Assembly (NCBI GenBank): GCA_016190025.1
Contig: JACPRG010000150.1
Location: forward strand, 1-50,474
Source of the DNA: Candidatus Tectimicrobiota bacterium
Lineage (GTDB): Bacteria; UBA8248; JACPRG01
Direction of reading: 5' to 3'
DNA: 50,474 nt
In this document: piece by piece, positions 15,778 to 23,146 of the stretch
Position numbering within the stretch: the first letter of the stretch is position 1
Layout of the letters: the number at the start of each line of letters is the position of its first letter
Position numbers and translations under genes: made by a program
Notes under the pieces: model-generated
What the model was told of the DNA's origin: nothing
The model's input: the letters and a program-made list of their open reading frames with translations, nothing else
The model's database searches: none

Positions 15778-17223
15778 TTGAACATCCTAATGATGGCGTC
15801 GGAGATGGTCCCTTTCGCCAAGACGGGGGGGCTCGGCGACGTGGTGGGGGCTCTGCCCCGACACCTCCGGGCCTTGGGAGAGGAAGTGCGGGTTGTGATC
15901 CCCCTCTATCCCCGGTTCATGGGAGGGCGTTTCGACCTGGAGCGGGTGGAGGCCGCCTTGCGCCTGCCGTTCGAGCGCCGGGAGGTCACGGTCGGCGTTT
16001 TCCGGTGGACCGCGCCCGAGGGCCTGACGGTCTATTTCGTCGCCCAGGGCGAGTACTTCGACCGGGACGGGCTGTATGGGACCTCCGAGGGGGATTTCCC
16101 CGACAACGCGGCCCGCTTTTCCGCCTTCTCCCTGGCGGCCCTGGAGGTCTGCCGCCTGGTGGGATGGAAGCCCGACGTCGTCCACGTCCACGACTGGCAG
16201 ACTTCCCTCGCGCCGGCGTATCTGAGACACCGCTACGCGGGCGACCCGGTGCTCGGCGGCGCGCGCTCGGTCTGCACCATCCACAACCTGGCCCATCAGG
16301 GGCTGTTCCCCCAAGAGGCCTTCGCGCTGACCGAGCTTCCCCCCGGGGTGTATCACATGGACGGTCTGGAGTTTTACGGGCAGGTCAATTTTCTGAAGGC
16401 CGGCATCCTCTTCTCGGACGCCGTCACGACCGTGAGCGAGCGGTACAGCCGGGAGATCCAGACGGAGGAGTTCGGGTGCGGGCTGGACGGCCTGCTCCGC
16501 CGCGTCTCCGGCAGGCTGCGGGGCATCCTCAACGGCGTGGACTACGGGGAATGGGACCCCCGGCGCGATCCCTATCTCTGCGCCCCGTATGACGCCGAGC
16601 GCCTGGAGCGGAAGCGGGAGGACCGGGCTGCCCTGCTGGCCGAGTGCGGCCTTGCGGACACGGGATCGCCGGTTTTGGGCATGGTGACGCGGCTCAGCCA
16701 CCAGAAGGGGATCGACCTGCTGGCGGGTGCCATCCACCGGCTGATGAGCATGGGCCTGTGTCTCGTCGTGCTGGGATCGGGCGAGCGGCGCTATGAGGAG
16801 GCGCTCCTGCGCGTGAGCCGGCGGTTTCCCGAAAGGGCGGCCGTCTTCCTCAAGTTCGACAACGCCCTCGCCCACCGGATCGAGGCCGGGGCCGACATGT
16901 TCCTGATGCCCTCCCGGTACGAGCCCTGCGGGCTGAGCCAGATCTACAGCCTCCGCTACGGCGCGGTTCCCGTTGTTCGGGCCACCGGGGGCCTGGACGA
17001 CACCATCGAGTCCTTTGACCGCTCGACCGGCCGGGGGAACGGCTTCAAGTTTTCGGAGTATTCCCCTGAGGCCCTGCTCCGGTCCGTTCGGGAGGCCCTG
17101 GGCTGTTTTGCCGAGCCGGCCGTGTGGACGACCGTCGTGAGAAATGGGATGGCGGCGGATTTCGGGTGGGAGGCCCCGGCGGAAAAGTATCGGCGGCTCT
17201 ACCGCGAGGTCCGCGGGCGCTGA
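15778..17223 (+). CDS. glgA: Glycogen (starch) synthase
   Basis: A GT5 glycosyltransferase of 481 residues that extends alpha-1,4-glucan from ADP- or UDP-glucose. The N-terminal sugar-nucleotide motif is FAKTGGLGDVVGALP, and the C-terminal part has RYEPCGLSQIYSLRYG and the TGGLDDTI segment expected of GlgA. I choose the TTG at 15778 because GGTGGAGAG lies just before it and the encoded start (MNILMMASEMVPFAKTGG) matches GlgA proteins; the frame is open back to 15601, but that extension is unlike the family. galT starts 28 bp downstream, so the two are likely cotranscribed. No branching enzyme or glgC is in the window. Confidence 0.93.
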   Translation: MNILMMASEMVPFAKTGGLGDVVGALPRHLRALGEEVRVVIPLYPRFMGGRFDLERVEAALRLPFERREVTVGVFRWTAPEGLTVYFVAQGEYFDRDGLYGTSEGDFPDNAARFSAFSLAALEVCRLVGWKPDVVHVHDWQTSLAPAYLRHRYAGDPVLGGARSVCTIHNLAHQGLFPQEAFALTELPPGVYHMDGLEFYGQVNFLKAGILFSDAVTTVSERYSREIQTEEFGCGLDGLLRRVSGRLRGILNGVDYGEWDPRRDPYLCAPYDAERLERKREDRAALLAECGLADTGSPVLGMVTRLSHQKGIDLLAGAIHRLMSMGLCLVVLGSGERRYEEALLRVSRRFPERAAVFLKFDNALAHRIEAGADMFLMPSRYEPCGLSQIYSLRYGAVPVVRATGGLDDTIESFDRSTGRGNGFKFSEYSPEALLRSVREALGCFAEPAVWTTVVRNGMAADFGWEAPAEKYRRLYREVRGR

Positions 17224-17251
17224 GGTCCCGCGCCGGAAGGGAGGGGTCTTC

Positions 17252-18286
17252 TTGTCGGAATTCCGGTTGAATCCAGCGACGAAGGAGTGGGTCATCATCG
17301 CCGGGGAGCGCGCGGCGCGGCCGGGCGCTTATCCCCGGGAGCGGGCGGAGAGGGAGGGGGTTCCCGAATGGGACGCGGAGTGTCCTTTCTGCGTCGGAAA
17401 CGAGCCCATGACGCCCCCCGAGATTTACCGGGACCCGGCCGCCGCTGGCCGGGGGGAGGGTCAACCCTGGCGGGTCCGGATCGTTCCCAACAAGTTCCCG
17501 GCCCTCGATTCCACCCGGCGGGAGGACGGCCGCGGCCGGGGGGAGTTCTTTCGCAGCCTGCCCGGCGCGGGCTATCACGACGTGGTGATCGAGCACCCCG
17601 CCCACAACCGCTTCACCCCCCTTCTGCGCCGGGAGGAGCTTCGCCGGGTTCTGGAGGCCTACCGGTGGCGGTATCTCAAGCTGCGGGAGGACCCGCGCGT
17701 CAAGCTCGTCACCATCTTCAAGAACCACGGGCGGGCGGCCGGCACCTCCCTGCTCCATCCCCACTCGCAGATCATCGCCACGCCCATCGTCCCCTTTTTC
17801 CTGCGCAGCAAGCTCGGCGTCGCCATCCGCTATTACGACGACTGGGGCCGGTGCGTCTATCGCGACATGCTGGAGGAGGAGATGGAGGACGGCCGGAGGA
17901 TCGTCTGCGAGACGGAGCACCTGGTCGCTTTCTGTCCCTTCGCGTCCAAGTCGCCCTTCGAGGTCTGGATCCTCCCGCGGCGGGAGTGCCCCTCCTTCGG
18001 GCTTGTCACCTCCGGGGAGCTGGACGGCCTGGCCGACGTCCTGGGCCGGGTTCTGGGGGCGCTGTGGGAGGGCCTGGACAACCCCGCCTTCAACTATGTC
18101 GTCCGGACGGCCCCCGTTCCCGAGGAGAACAAGGACTACTACCTCTGGCACGTGGAGATCGTCCCGCAGGTCACCACCCCGGCCGGGTTCGAGCTGGGGT
18201 CCGGCATCTCCATCAACATCGCGACGCCGGAGGAAAACGCCTCCTTCCTGCGGGGTGTGATCGAGGCCCGCTCCTCTGGCGCCTGA
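17252..18286 (+). CDS. galT: Galactose-1-phosphate uridylyltransferase (GalT, HIT superfamily)
   Basis: A 344-residue hexose-1-phosphate nucleotidyltransferase. The zinc pair is in CPFCVGNE, the nucleotide-facing WRVRIVPNKFPAL follows, and the active-site His-Pro-His is in LLHPHSQI. A second half-domain carries FASKSPFEVWILPR and the end reads HVEIVPQV. Enzymes of this type swap UMP between UDP-glucose and galactose-1-phosphate; some bacterial homologues near glgA may act on other sugar phosphates. The TTG at 17252 is preceded by GGAAGGGAGGGG and gives the family's normal N-terminus (SEFRLNPATKEWVIIA). The pairing with glgA suggests that incoming hexose is channelled to glycogen. Confidence 0.9.
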   Translation: MSEFRLNPATKEWVIIAGERAARPGAYPRERAEREGVPEWDAECPFCVGNEPMTPPEIYRDPAAAGRGEGQPWRVRIVPNKFPALDSTRREDGRGRGEFFRSLPGAGYHDVVIEHPAHNRFTPLLRREELRRVLEAYRWRYLKLREDPRVKLVTIFKNHGRAAGTSLLHPHSQIIATPIVPFFLRSKLGVAIRYYDDWGRCVYRDMLEEEMEDGRRIVCETEHLVAFCPFASKSPFEVWILPRRECPSFGLVTSGELDGLADVLGRVLGALWEGLDNPAFNYVVRTAPVPEENKDYYLWHVEIVPQVTTPAGFELGSGISINIATPEENASFLRGVIEARSSGA

Positions 18287-18376
18287 GGGCGGTCGGAGGG
18301 CGGCCCGGCGGAGATCCTGGGCTGCGTCCGGGCGGCGGCTTTCGAGATGTCCTGGGGTGGGAGGCGGACCGGACGG

Positions 18377-18399
18377 GGGGCGGCTCGCCGGGTCGCCCC
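18377..18399. terminator. Candidate hairpin between convergent galT and plsY
   Basis: GGGGCG (18377-18382) and CGCCCC (18394-18399) can pair around an 11-base loop, followed by TT. It lies in the 148-bp gap between two convergent genes, where terminators are expected. The short T-run and wide loop make this only a candidate. Confidence 0.3.
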
Positions 18400-18434
18400 T
18401 TGCGCGGGTGGCAGGCCTTTTCCGCGAAGGCGCC

Positions 18435-19016
18435 CTAGGGGGAGCTGAGCTTGGGCTCAGTCCCCGTCCGGAGCCTTTGCAGGTTCTCTTTGTGCCGGAG
18501 GAGGATGAGCAGCGCCGCGATCCCGCCGGCGGCCGTCATCTGGGGGGCGTAGCCCAGCAGCCAGAGAAACAGGGGCAGGAGGGCCGCGCCGGTGACGGAT
18601 CCCGCCGAAACCCGCCCGCTGAGCTTGAAGATTACCAGGAACGCCGCGGCGGAGAGGGCGGCCGCCAGGGGAGCCGCGGCCAGAAAGGCCCCGGCGGCCG
18701 TCGCCACCCCCTTGCCCCCCCGGAACCGGAGCCAGGGCGAGTAGATGTGTCCCAGCAGGCCGGCCAGGCAGACCGTGGCCATCCAACCGGGGGTGAGGTC
18801 CGCCCATCGGGCGGCGAGGACGGGCAGGAGGCCCTTTCCCACGTCGCAGGCCAGGGTCAGCGCGCCCTCGCGCCTCCCCACGGACCGGGCCACGTTGGTG
18901 GCGCCGATGTTCCCGCTGCCCACGGTTCGGAGGTCCACCCCGCGGGCCTTGGCGAGGAGCCAGCCGAACGGGATGGAGCCGAGCAGGAAGGCGAAAACAG
19001 TGAGGCCCCCGTTCAT
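18435..19016 (-). CDS. plsY: Glycerol-3-phosphate acyltransferase PlsY
   Basis: An integral membrane acyltransferase of 193 residues that moves the acyl group from acyl-phosphate to glycerol-3-phosphate, the first step of phospholipid synthesis. The three PlsY motifs are visible: GSIPFGWLLAK with GSGNIGATNVAR, then GHIYSPWLRFRGGKGVATAAG, then the hydrophobic C-terminal part ending LRHKENLQRL. About five membrane helices are apparent. It begins 13 bp after pgsA and is the last gene of the sigma factor-pgsA-plsY run. Confidence 0.95.
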   Translation of the reverse strand: MNGGLTVFAFLLGSIPFGWLLAKARGVDLRTVGSGNIGATNVARSVGRREGALTLACDVGKGLLPVLAARWADLTPGWMATVCLAGLLGHIYSPWLRFRGGKGVATAAGAFLAAAPLAAALSAAAFLVIFKLSGRVSAGSVTGAALLPLFLWLLGYAPQMTAAGGIAALLILLRHKENLQRLRTGTEPKLSSP

Positions 19017-19029
19017 GGATGAAGTCCGG

Positions 19030-19629
19030 TCAGCGGGTGTTGATCTGACGTAAAAACTGGCGGAAGTAGCTCAACCCGGATGCGAGGCTGAGGATCAGCG
19101 CCGTCCACAGCGCCGCGGTCCCGAGGATGTGGAAGTTCACAGGACCCCAGCGGAAATCCAGGATGAGGAGGATCAGGGCCGCCATTTGCAAGGCGGTTTT
19201 GTATTTCCCGAGGGGGCTGGCGCTGATGACGAGTCCCTGGCTGGCCCCCACCCCCCGCAGGCCCGTCACGGCCACTTCCCGGCCGATGAGGAGCACCGCG
19301 ATCCAGGCGGGCACCTGGCGGCTGGCCACCAGGGGGATGAGGGCGGAGACGAGGACCAGCTTGTCCGCGACGGGGTCCAGCAGGCGCCCCAGGTTGGTCT
19401 CGGCGGACCACCGCCGGGCCAGATGGCCGTCGAGCCAGTCGGTGAGGGAGCTGAGGGCGATGACCAGCGCGGCGATAGGCGCATTGTACAGGCCCGGCGT
19501 GAGCAGGAGCATGACCAGAATCGGGGCCAGCAGCAGGCGGAGGAAGGTGATCTTGTTCGGGGTGAGCAGGCCGAGGGCCGGGGACGTCCCGGCGGTCTCG
19601 GAGTTTTCAACTTTGGCGGGTGGGGTCAT
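19030..19629 (-). CDS. pgsA: CDP-diacylglycerol--glycerol-3-phosphate 3-phosphatidyltransferase
   Basis: A 199-residue CDP-alcohol phosphatidyltransferase that makes phosphatidylglycerophosphate. The signature DG-x2-AR-x8-G-x3-D-x3-D is complete, running from WLDGHLARRW to GRLLDPVADK, with several membrane helices around it. The N-terminal 20 residues are polar and probably cytoplasmic. The opening LTPNKITFLRLLLAPILV is typical of PgsA rather than of PssA or cardiolipin synthase. It lies 21 bp after the sigma factor gene and 13 bp before plsY, grouping two phospholipid steps. Confidence 0.94.
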   Translation of the reverse strand: MTPPAKVENSETAGTSPALGLLTPNKITFLRLLLAPILVMLLLTPGLYNAPIAALVIALSSLTDWLDGHLARRWSAETNLGRLLDPVADKLVLVSALIPLVASRQVPAWIAVLLIGREVAVTGLRGVGASQGLVISASPLGKYKTALQMAALILLILDFRWGPVNFHILGTAALWTALILSLASGLSYFRQFLRQINTR

Positions 19630-19650
19630 CGTTCGCCGACGGGCCGGGGA

Positions 19651-20868
19651 TCAGTTCAGATAATCCTGCAGGGCCTTCACCCGGGAACGGGCTCTCAGCC
19701 GCCGCTTGGCCTTCTTTTCGATCTGCCGGATCCGCTCCCGGGAGAGTCCGATCTCCTTACCGATCTCTTCCAGGGTCATGGGCTCTCCGCCGACCAGGCC
19801 GAAGCGCAACCGCACGATCTCTTTCTCCCGCGGGGGCAGCTTTTCCAGGAAGGAGCTGACTGTCCCGCGGAGCCCCTCGGTCCGGATGCCCAGCTTCTCC
19901 GCCACCTGTTCGAGCGTCATGGGCTCCCCGGCGAGGCCGAACGACAGCTTCAGGATTTCCTGCTCTTGAGGGGCGAGATTGGGGAGAACGGCGCCGACCC
20001 GGCTCCGGATCTTTTCGCCCGAGAGGCGCAGCTCCTTCTGGATGTCCTCGAGCTTCATGGGCTCCCTCTCGAAGCCGAACCGCAGCCGGAGGATTTGCCT
20101 CTCCCGCGGCGAGAGCTCGTCCAGCAGCTCCTCCACGATCTGATGAAGGGACGCCCGGACCAGGCTCTCTTCGACCGAGGGCATGTCCTTGGATTCCAGG
20201 AGGTCCAGGTAGCTGGTGTCGTCGCCTTCCGTGATGGGGGCGTCCAGGGAGAGATGGCTCCGGTAGACCCGGAGGATGGAGTCGATCTCCTCTTCGGTCT
20301 GGTCGAGCTCTTTGGCCAGTTCGTCCGTCGTCGGCTCCCGGCCGTGGGCCTGCTTGAGCTCCTGGTATTTCTCCCCGATCTTGTAGAGCTTTCCGGCCTG
20401 CTTGATGGGCAGCCGGACGGTGCCCGATTGTTCGGCCAGGGCGTGCATGATGGACTGGCGGATCCACCAGACGGCGTAGGTGATGAACTTGACCCCCTTG
20501 TCCGGGTCGAACCGCTTGGCCGCCTGGATGAGGCCGATGTTGCCCTCGTTGATGAGGTCCAGCAGGGAGAGCCCGCAGCCTTTGTACTTGTTGGCCACGC
20601 TGACCACGTACTTGAGGTTGCTGCGGATGAGCTTGTCCATGGCCTCTTTGCTTCCCTCGATCATCTGGCGGGCGAGGGCCTGCTCCTCCTCTCGGGTCAG
20701 GACGGGAATGTCCCGGATCTCCTTCAGGTAGGAGGAGAGGGAGTCGGCGGTGACGGGTCCGATGCTTTCGGGCTCAGACTCTGGAAGAGCGTCGGACTCC
20801 GGAAGGGGTTCCTCGTCGAGAGATTCAAATTCTTCCGGCTCGTCTGGCATGTATGGGTCCTGTTGCAT
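19651..20868 (-). CDS. Sigma-70 family RNA polymerase sigma factor with three tandem region-4 domains
   Basis: A 405-residue group 1/2-like sigma factor. An acidic N-terminus (1-40) replaces region 1.1. Region 1.2 lies at about 42-72 and region 2 at 75-148, with the -10 recognition part FDPDKGVKFITYAVWWIRQSI. Region 3 follows with SGTVRLPIKQAGKLYKIGEKY. Region 4 occurs three times with an exact 46-residue period: LSPRERQILRLRFG near 252, LAPQEQEILKLSFG near 298 and LPPREKEIVRLRFG near 344. Each repeat has an EPM-x-LE helix-turn-helix. Only the last has the canonical recognition helix LSRERIRQIEKKAKRRL; in the first two it is SGEKIRSRV and RTEGLRGTV, lacking most -35-contacting residues. The start is not marked by a good Shine-Dalgarno, and Met7 is an alternative. 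Confidence 0.9.
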   Translation of the reverse strand: MQQDPYMPDEPEEFESLDEEPLPESDALPESEPESIGPVTADSLSSYLKEIRDIPVLTREEEQALARQMIEGSKEAMDKLIRSNLKYVVSVANKYKGCGLSLLDLINEGNIGLIQAAKRFDPDKGVKFITYAVWWIRQSIMHALAEQSGTVRLPIKQAGKLYKIGEKYQELKQAHGREPTTDELAKELDQTEEEIDSILRVYRSHLSLDAPITEGDDTSYLDLLESKDMPSVEESLVRASLHQIVEELLDELSPRERQILRLRFGFEREPMKLEDIQKELRLSGEKIRSRVGAVLPNLAPQEQEILKLSFGLAGEPMTLEQVAEKLGIRTEGLRGTVSSFLEKLPPREKEIVRLRFGLVGGEPMTLEEIGKEIGLSRERIRQIEKKAKRRLRARSRVKALQDYLN

Positions 20869-20889
20869 GAAGGCGTTTTTGACGACTGG

Positions 20890-20907
20890 CCGACCCCCCG
20901 AGGTCGG
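20890..20907. promoter_or_regulatory. Hairpin in the leader of the sigma factor gene
   Basis: CCGACC and GGTCGG form a 6-bp stem with a 6-base loop. It is located between the predicted sigma-gene promoter and the start codon, ending 21 nt before the ATG. With no visible Shine-Dalgarno in front of that ATG, the structure could affect translation. This is inference only. Confidence 0.3.
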
Positions 20908-20919
20908 ATGAGAGAAACA

Positions 20920-20948
20920 ATCTTAGCATGGTTCCTCCCGGCCGCCAA
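20920..20948 (-). promoter_or_regulatory. Sigma-70 promoter for the sigma factor-pgsA-plsY run
   Basis: On the minus strand TTGGCG (20948-20943) and TAAGAT (20925-20920) have a 17-bp spacer. It lies 6 bp past the bamD stop and about 50 bp before the sigma gene start, so the sigma gene can be transcribed apart from bamD. Confidence 0.55.
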
Positions 20949-20953
20949 ATGAC

Positions 20954-21757
20954 TCAGCGCTGTCCAGGGCCGGGGCTTGCGGTTTTCGGCAGGCGGCTGA
21001 GCAGCCGCTCCGCCCGTTTCCGGTAGCCGCTGTCGGGGTAGTCCCGAATCAGCCGTTCCAGGGCCTTACCCGCTTGGGAATAGTCCTCCTCGCGGGTGTA
21101 AGAGTCGGCCAGATAGTACAGGGCGTCGTCCGCCGAAGGGGTCTTGGGGAACTCCTTCAAAAGCCCCAGGAAGCGGGGGATGGCGGACTGATAGTTGCCG
21201 CTGGCGTAGTGGAATCGGCCGATGTAGAGCTCCTTTTCCGCCAGCCGGGCTTCGAGTTCGCGTATCTTGGGGGTGGCTTCGGGCACCTGCGGGTCCCGGG
21301 GAAACTGCTGGAGGAGCCGCCGGAAGTTCTTCAGGGCTTCCTGGGTGAGGGCCTGGTCTCTGTCCATGGTGTTGAGCCGGCGGTAATCGCTCATGGCGAG
21401 GTGGAGCAGCGCCCGGGGGGTTTGCGGGTTGACCGGATATAGCTGGATGAACTTTTCGTACTGGAACTTGGCCTCCTGGAAGTCCTTGGACGCATAGAAG
21501 GAGTCGGCCAGGCTGATGAGGGCCTCGCTCCGCAGATTGCTTTCGGGGTATTCTCGAAGGATGCGGTTGAAGGCTTCCCTTGCCCGTTCGTAGTTCCGTT
21601 CTTTCATGTTCTCCCGGCCGAGGAGGATCAGGTCGCCCGCCGATCTCTGGGTTTCGGGGGCCCGCCGGGCCGAGCACCCTGCGGCCGAAAGAAGCCAGGG
21701 CAGGAGGAGGGCCATCGCCAGGAGGAACGGTTGTCTGGGACGACGACCAGGATTCAT
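20954..21757 (-). CDS. bamD: Outer membrane assembly lipoprotein BamD
   Basis: A 267-residue lipoprotein of the BamD (YfiO) family, a TPR scaffold of the BAM complex that folds outer-membrane beta-barrels. The signal peptide ends in the lipobox LSAAGC with Cys28 as the lipidated residue. TPR-like helices follow, starting with RENMKERNYERAREAFNRIL, then YPESNLRSEALISLADSFY and later DDALYYLADSYTR. Length is a little above the E. coli protein (245). I use the ATG at 21757 since it starts the signal peptide; the open frame goes further up but has no lipoprotein signal. Its presence supports a diderm cell, as does lptD. Confidence 0.88.
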   Translation of the reverse strand: MNPGRRPRQPFLLAMALLLPWLLSAAGCSARRAPETQRSAGDLILLGRENMKERNYERAREAFNRILREYPESNLRSEALISLADSFYASKDFQEAKFQYEKFIQLYPVNPQTPRALLHLAMSDYRRLNTMDRDQALTQEALKNFRRLLQQFPRDPQVPEATPKIRELEARLAEKELYIGRFHYASGNYQSAIPRFLGLLKEFPKTPSADDALYYLADSYTREEDYSQAGKALERLIRDYPDSGYRKRAERLLSRLPKTASPGPGQR

Positions 21758-21844
21758 GGGGAACCGCTGAAGGTGACGGGTCTTTTCTTGAGTACCGGTG
21801 GCAGGGCCCGAATCGCCTGTCGCCGGAGAACCCTTGCCGGTTAT

Positions 21845-21873
21845 CATATAGCTGTGACCCAACCCCCCGTCAA
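21845..21873 (-). promoter_or_regulatory. Sigma-70 promoter for bamD
   Basis: On the minus strand TTGACG (21873-21868) and TATATG (21850-21845) are 17 bp apart. The predicted start lies about 80 nt before the bamD ATG and faces away from the chorismate mutase gene. Confidence 0.6.
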
Positions 21874-21952
21874 GGGGAGCGAGGGAATGGGTGGTCGAGG
21901 CGCTTTGACGGCTTGATCCAAAACCGGCTTTGTGCCGAAAGGTACGCCTGCG

Positions 21953-22231
21953 ATGGAGATCCATGAAATCAGGCGCCAGATCGATGGCCTGGACGAGCAG
22001 ATCTTGGAATTGCTGAACCGACGGGTGGCCCTTGCGCTCCAGATCGGGGAGCTCAAGCGCCTCCAAGGGCGGCCGATCCGCGTTCCGGACCGGGAGGCCC
22101 AGGTGCTGGCGCGCCTGTCTTCCCGCACCCCGGGCCCTCTTTCCCCGGAGGCCGTGGTCCGGATTTTCTCGCGAATCATCGAAGAGTCTCGGAGTCTGGA
22201 GGGCTTGGGGAGCGGCCGGGAGGAGCCTTGA
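21953..22231 (+). CDS. Chorismate mutase, AroQ class
   Basis: A free-standing all-helical chorismate mutase of 92 residues that converts chorismate to prephenate for phenylalanine and tyrosine. The family pattern is clear: IHEIRRQIDGLDEQILELLNRR, then IGELKRLQGRPIRVPDREAQVLARL, giving the expected Arg, Lys and Asp-Arg-Glu active-site residues. There is no fused prephenate dehydratase or DAHP synthase domain. The ATG at 21953 gives the standard N-terminus; an in-frame GTG at 21932 would add seven residues. It is divergent from bamD and precedes the ATP synthase promoter, with no functional link to either side. Confidence 0.85.
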   Translation: MEIHEIRRQIDGLDEQILELLNRRVALALQIGELKRLQGRPIRVPDREAQVLARLSSRTPGPLSPEAVVRIFSRIIEESRSLEGLGSGREEP

Positions 22232-22347
22232 TCCGCCCGGATGTTTCGGCGGGGCGCTTCCCTCGGCGGACCCCCGCGGGGGGCGGGGCGTCCGGGCGCC
22301 GGCCCGGGACGCGCCTAGAAAAATCGCACCGGAGTGAAAATCAAACC

Positions 22348-22376
22348 TTGACATCGGGTATGCCGCTTTGTAATCT
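22348..22376 (+). promoter_or_regulatory. Sigma-70 promoter for the atpZ-I-B-E operon
   Basis: TTGACA (22348-22353), a 17-bp spacer and TAATCT (22371-22376) face the atp genes. The predicted start is about 22383, some 40 nt before the atpZ GTG. A Rex-operator-like sequence starts at 22384. Confidence 0.7.
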
Positions 22377-22383
22377 TCGTTGC

Positions 22384-22401
22384 TTGTGAAATTTTGAACA
22401 G
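22384..22401 (+). promoter_or_regulatory. Candidate Rex operator
   Basis: The 18-bp sequence TTGTGAAATTTTGAACAG has a left half identical to the known Rex consensus TTGTGAAA and a right half that matches TTTCACAA only partly. It covers the predicted transcription start of the atp operon, where a repressor would block. rex is encoded further down the same strand, so autoregulation is plausible. Confidence 0.5.
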
Positions 22402-22422
22402 ACTCTCTGGGAGAAGAGGGCC

Positions 22423-22749
22423 GTGAGTCCCGGCCGAAGAGGCGGATCGGATCCCGCGAGGAAGGATGCGGGCGGGCCGGGACCGGTCGGCGGGGACGGC
22501 GGGAAGACCCGGACCTACCGGCAGCTTGGCGACCTTCTCTCGGTGGGCTGGAATTTTGCCGTCTCCATCGGCGTCGGTCTCGGGTTGGGGATCGGGTTCG
22601 ACAGGTGGCTCGGGACCCGGCCGTGGGGGACGATCGGGTTTCTCCTGCTGGGGATCGTCTCGGGTTTTGTCAGCTTTTTTCGGATCGCGCTTCGTCTGGA
22701 CAAGGGAGATGACCGGGGCAAGGGCGCGGGCGAAGAAAAAGGGGGATGA
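22423..22749 (+). CDS. atpZ: AtpZ/AtpI-family ATP synthase accessory protein
   Basis: A 108-residue small membrane protein of the AtpZ family. A 37-residue polar, Gly/Arg-rich N-terminus precedes two hydrophobic helices, LLSVGWNFAVSIGVGLGLG and GTIGFLLLGIVSGFVSFF, and a charged tail. AtpZ-type proteins sit in front of F0F1 genes and, with AtpI, are thought to help c-ring assembly or Mg2+/Ca2+ handling. The GTG at 22423 has GGGAGAAGAGG upstream. It is first in the atpZ-atpI-atpB-atpE run and overlaps the start of the next gene. Confidence 0.75.
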   Translation: MSPGRRGGSDPARKDAGGPGPVGGDGGKTRTYRQLGDLLSVGWNFAVSIGVGLGLGIGFDRWLGTRPWGTIGFLLLGIVSGFVSFFRIALRLDKGDDRGKGAGEEKGG

Positions 22750-23146
22750 CGGCCTTTTGACCGCTGCGGAGCGGAGGGGGTGGGCGTTGCTCGTCGCCGC
22801 GTCGGTCCTCGGGTACGCGGTCTTCGGAATGGCCGCGGCCTGGGGGATGGCCCTGGGCGGCGTCCTGGGCCTGCTGAATTTCCGCCTCATGCGGTTCTAC
22901 TTCAGCCGGGTTCTTCGCCGCGGCCGCGGTCCGTCCCGGTGGGTGCACGTCGCGTATCTGACGAAGTTCGGCGCCCTGGCCGTCCTGTTGGCGGCCGCCT
23001 TCCGGTATGCCGGACCGCATCCCCTGGGCGTCTTCGCCGGGTTTTCCATCCTGGTGGTCGCCTTGGTTTGGACGGGGCTGGCCGGCCCTGGAGGCGTCGG
23101 GGGGCGGGAGGCCGTGCGACCGGGCGAAACGGTGGGGATGCGGTAA
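22709..23146 (+). CDS. atpI: ATP synthase subunit I (AtpI-type assembly protein)
   Basis: About 145 residues, a four-helix membrane protein of the ATP-synt_I family that assists F0 c-ring assembly. Hydrophobic helices are visible at GWALLVAASVLGYAVFG, AAAWGMALGGVLGLLNF, the ALAVLLAAAFRY segment and FSILVVALVWTGLAG. The ATG at 22709 overlaps atpZ by 41 bp and has AGGGAG too close to it; a TTG at 22757 preceded by GGGGG is an alternative that would remove the overlap. The stop overlaps the atpB start by one base (TAATG), implying coupling. Confidence 0.78.
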   Translation: MTGARARAKKKGDDGLLTAAERRGWALLVAASVLGYAVFGMAAAWGMALGGVLGLLNFRLMRFYFSRVLRRGRGPSRWVHVAYLTKFGALAVLLAAAFRYAGPHPLGVFAGFSILVVALVWTGLAGPGGVGGREAVRPGETVGMR

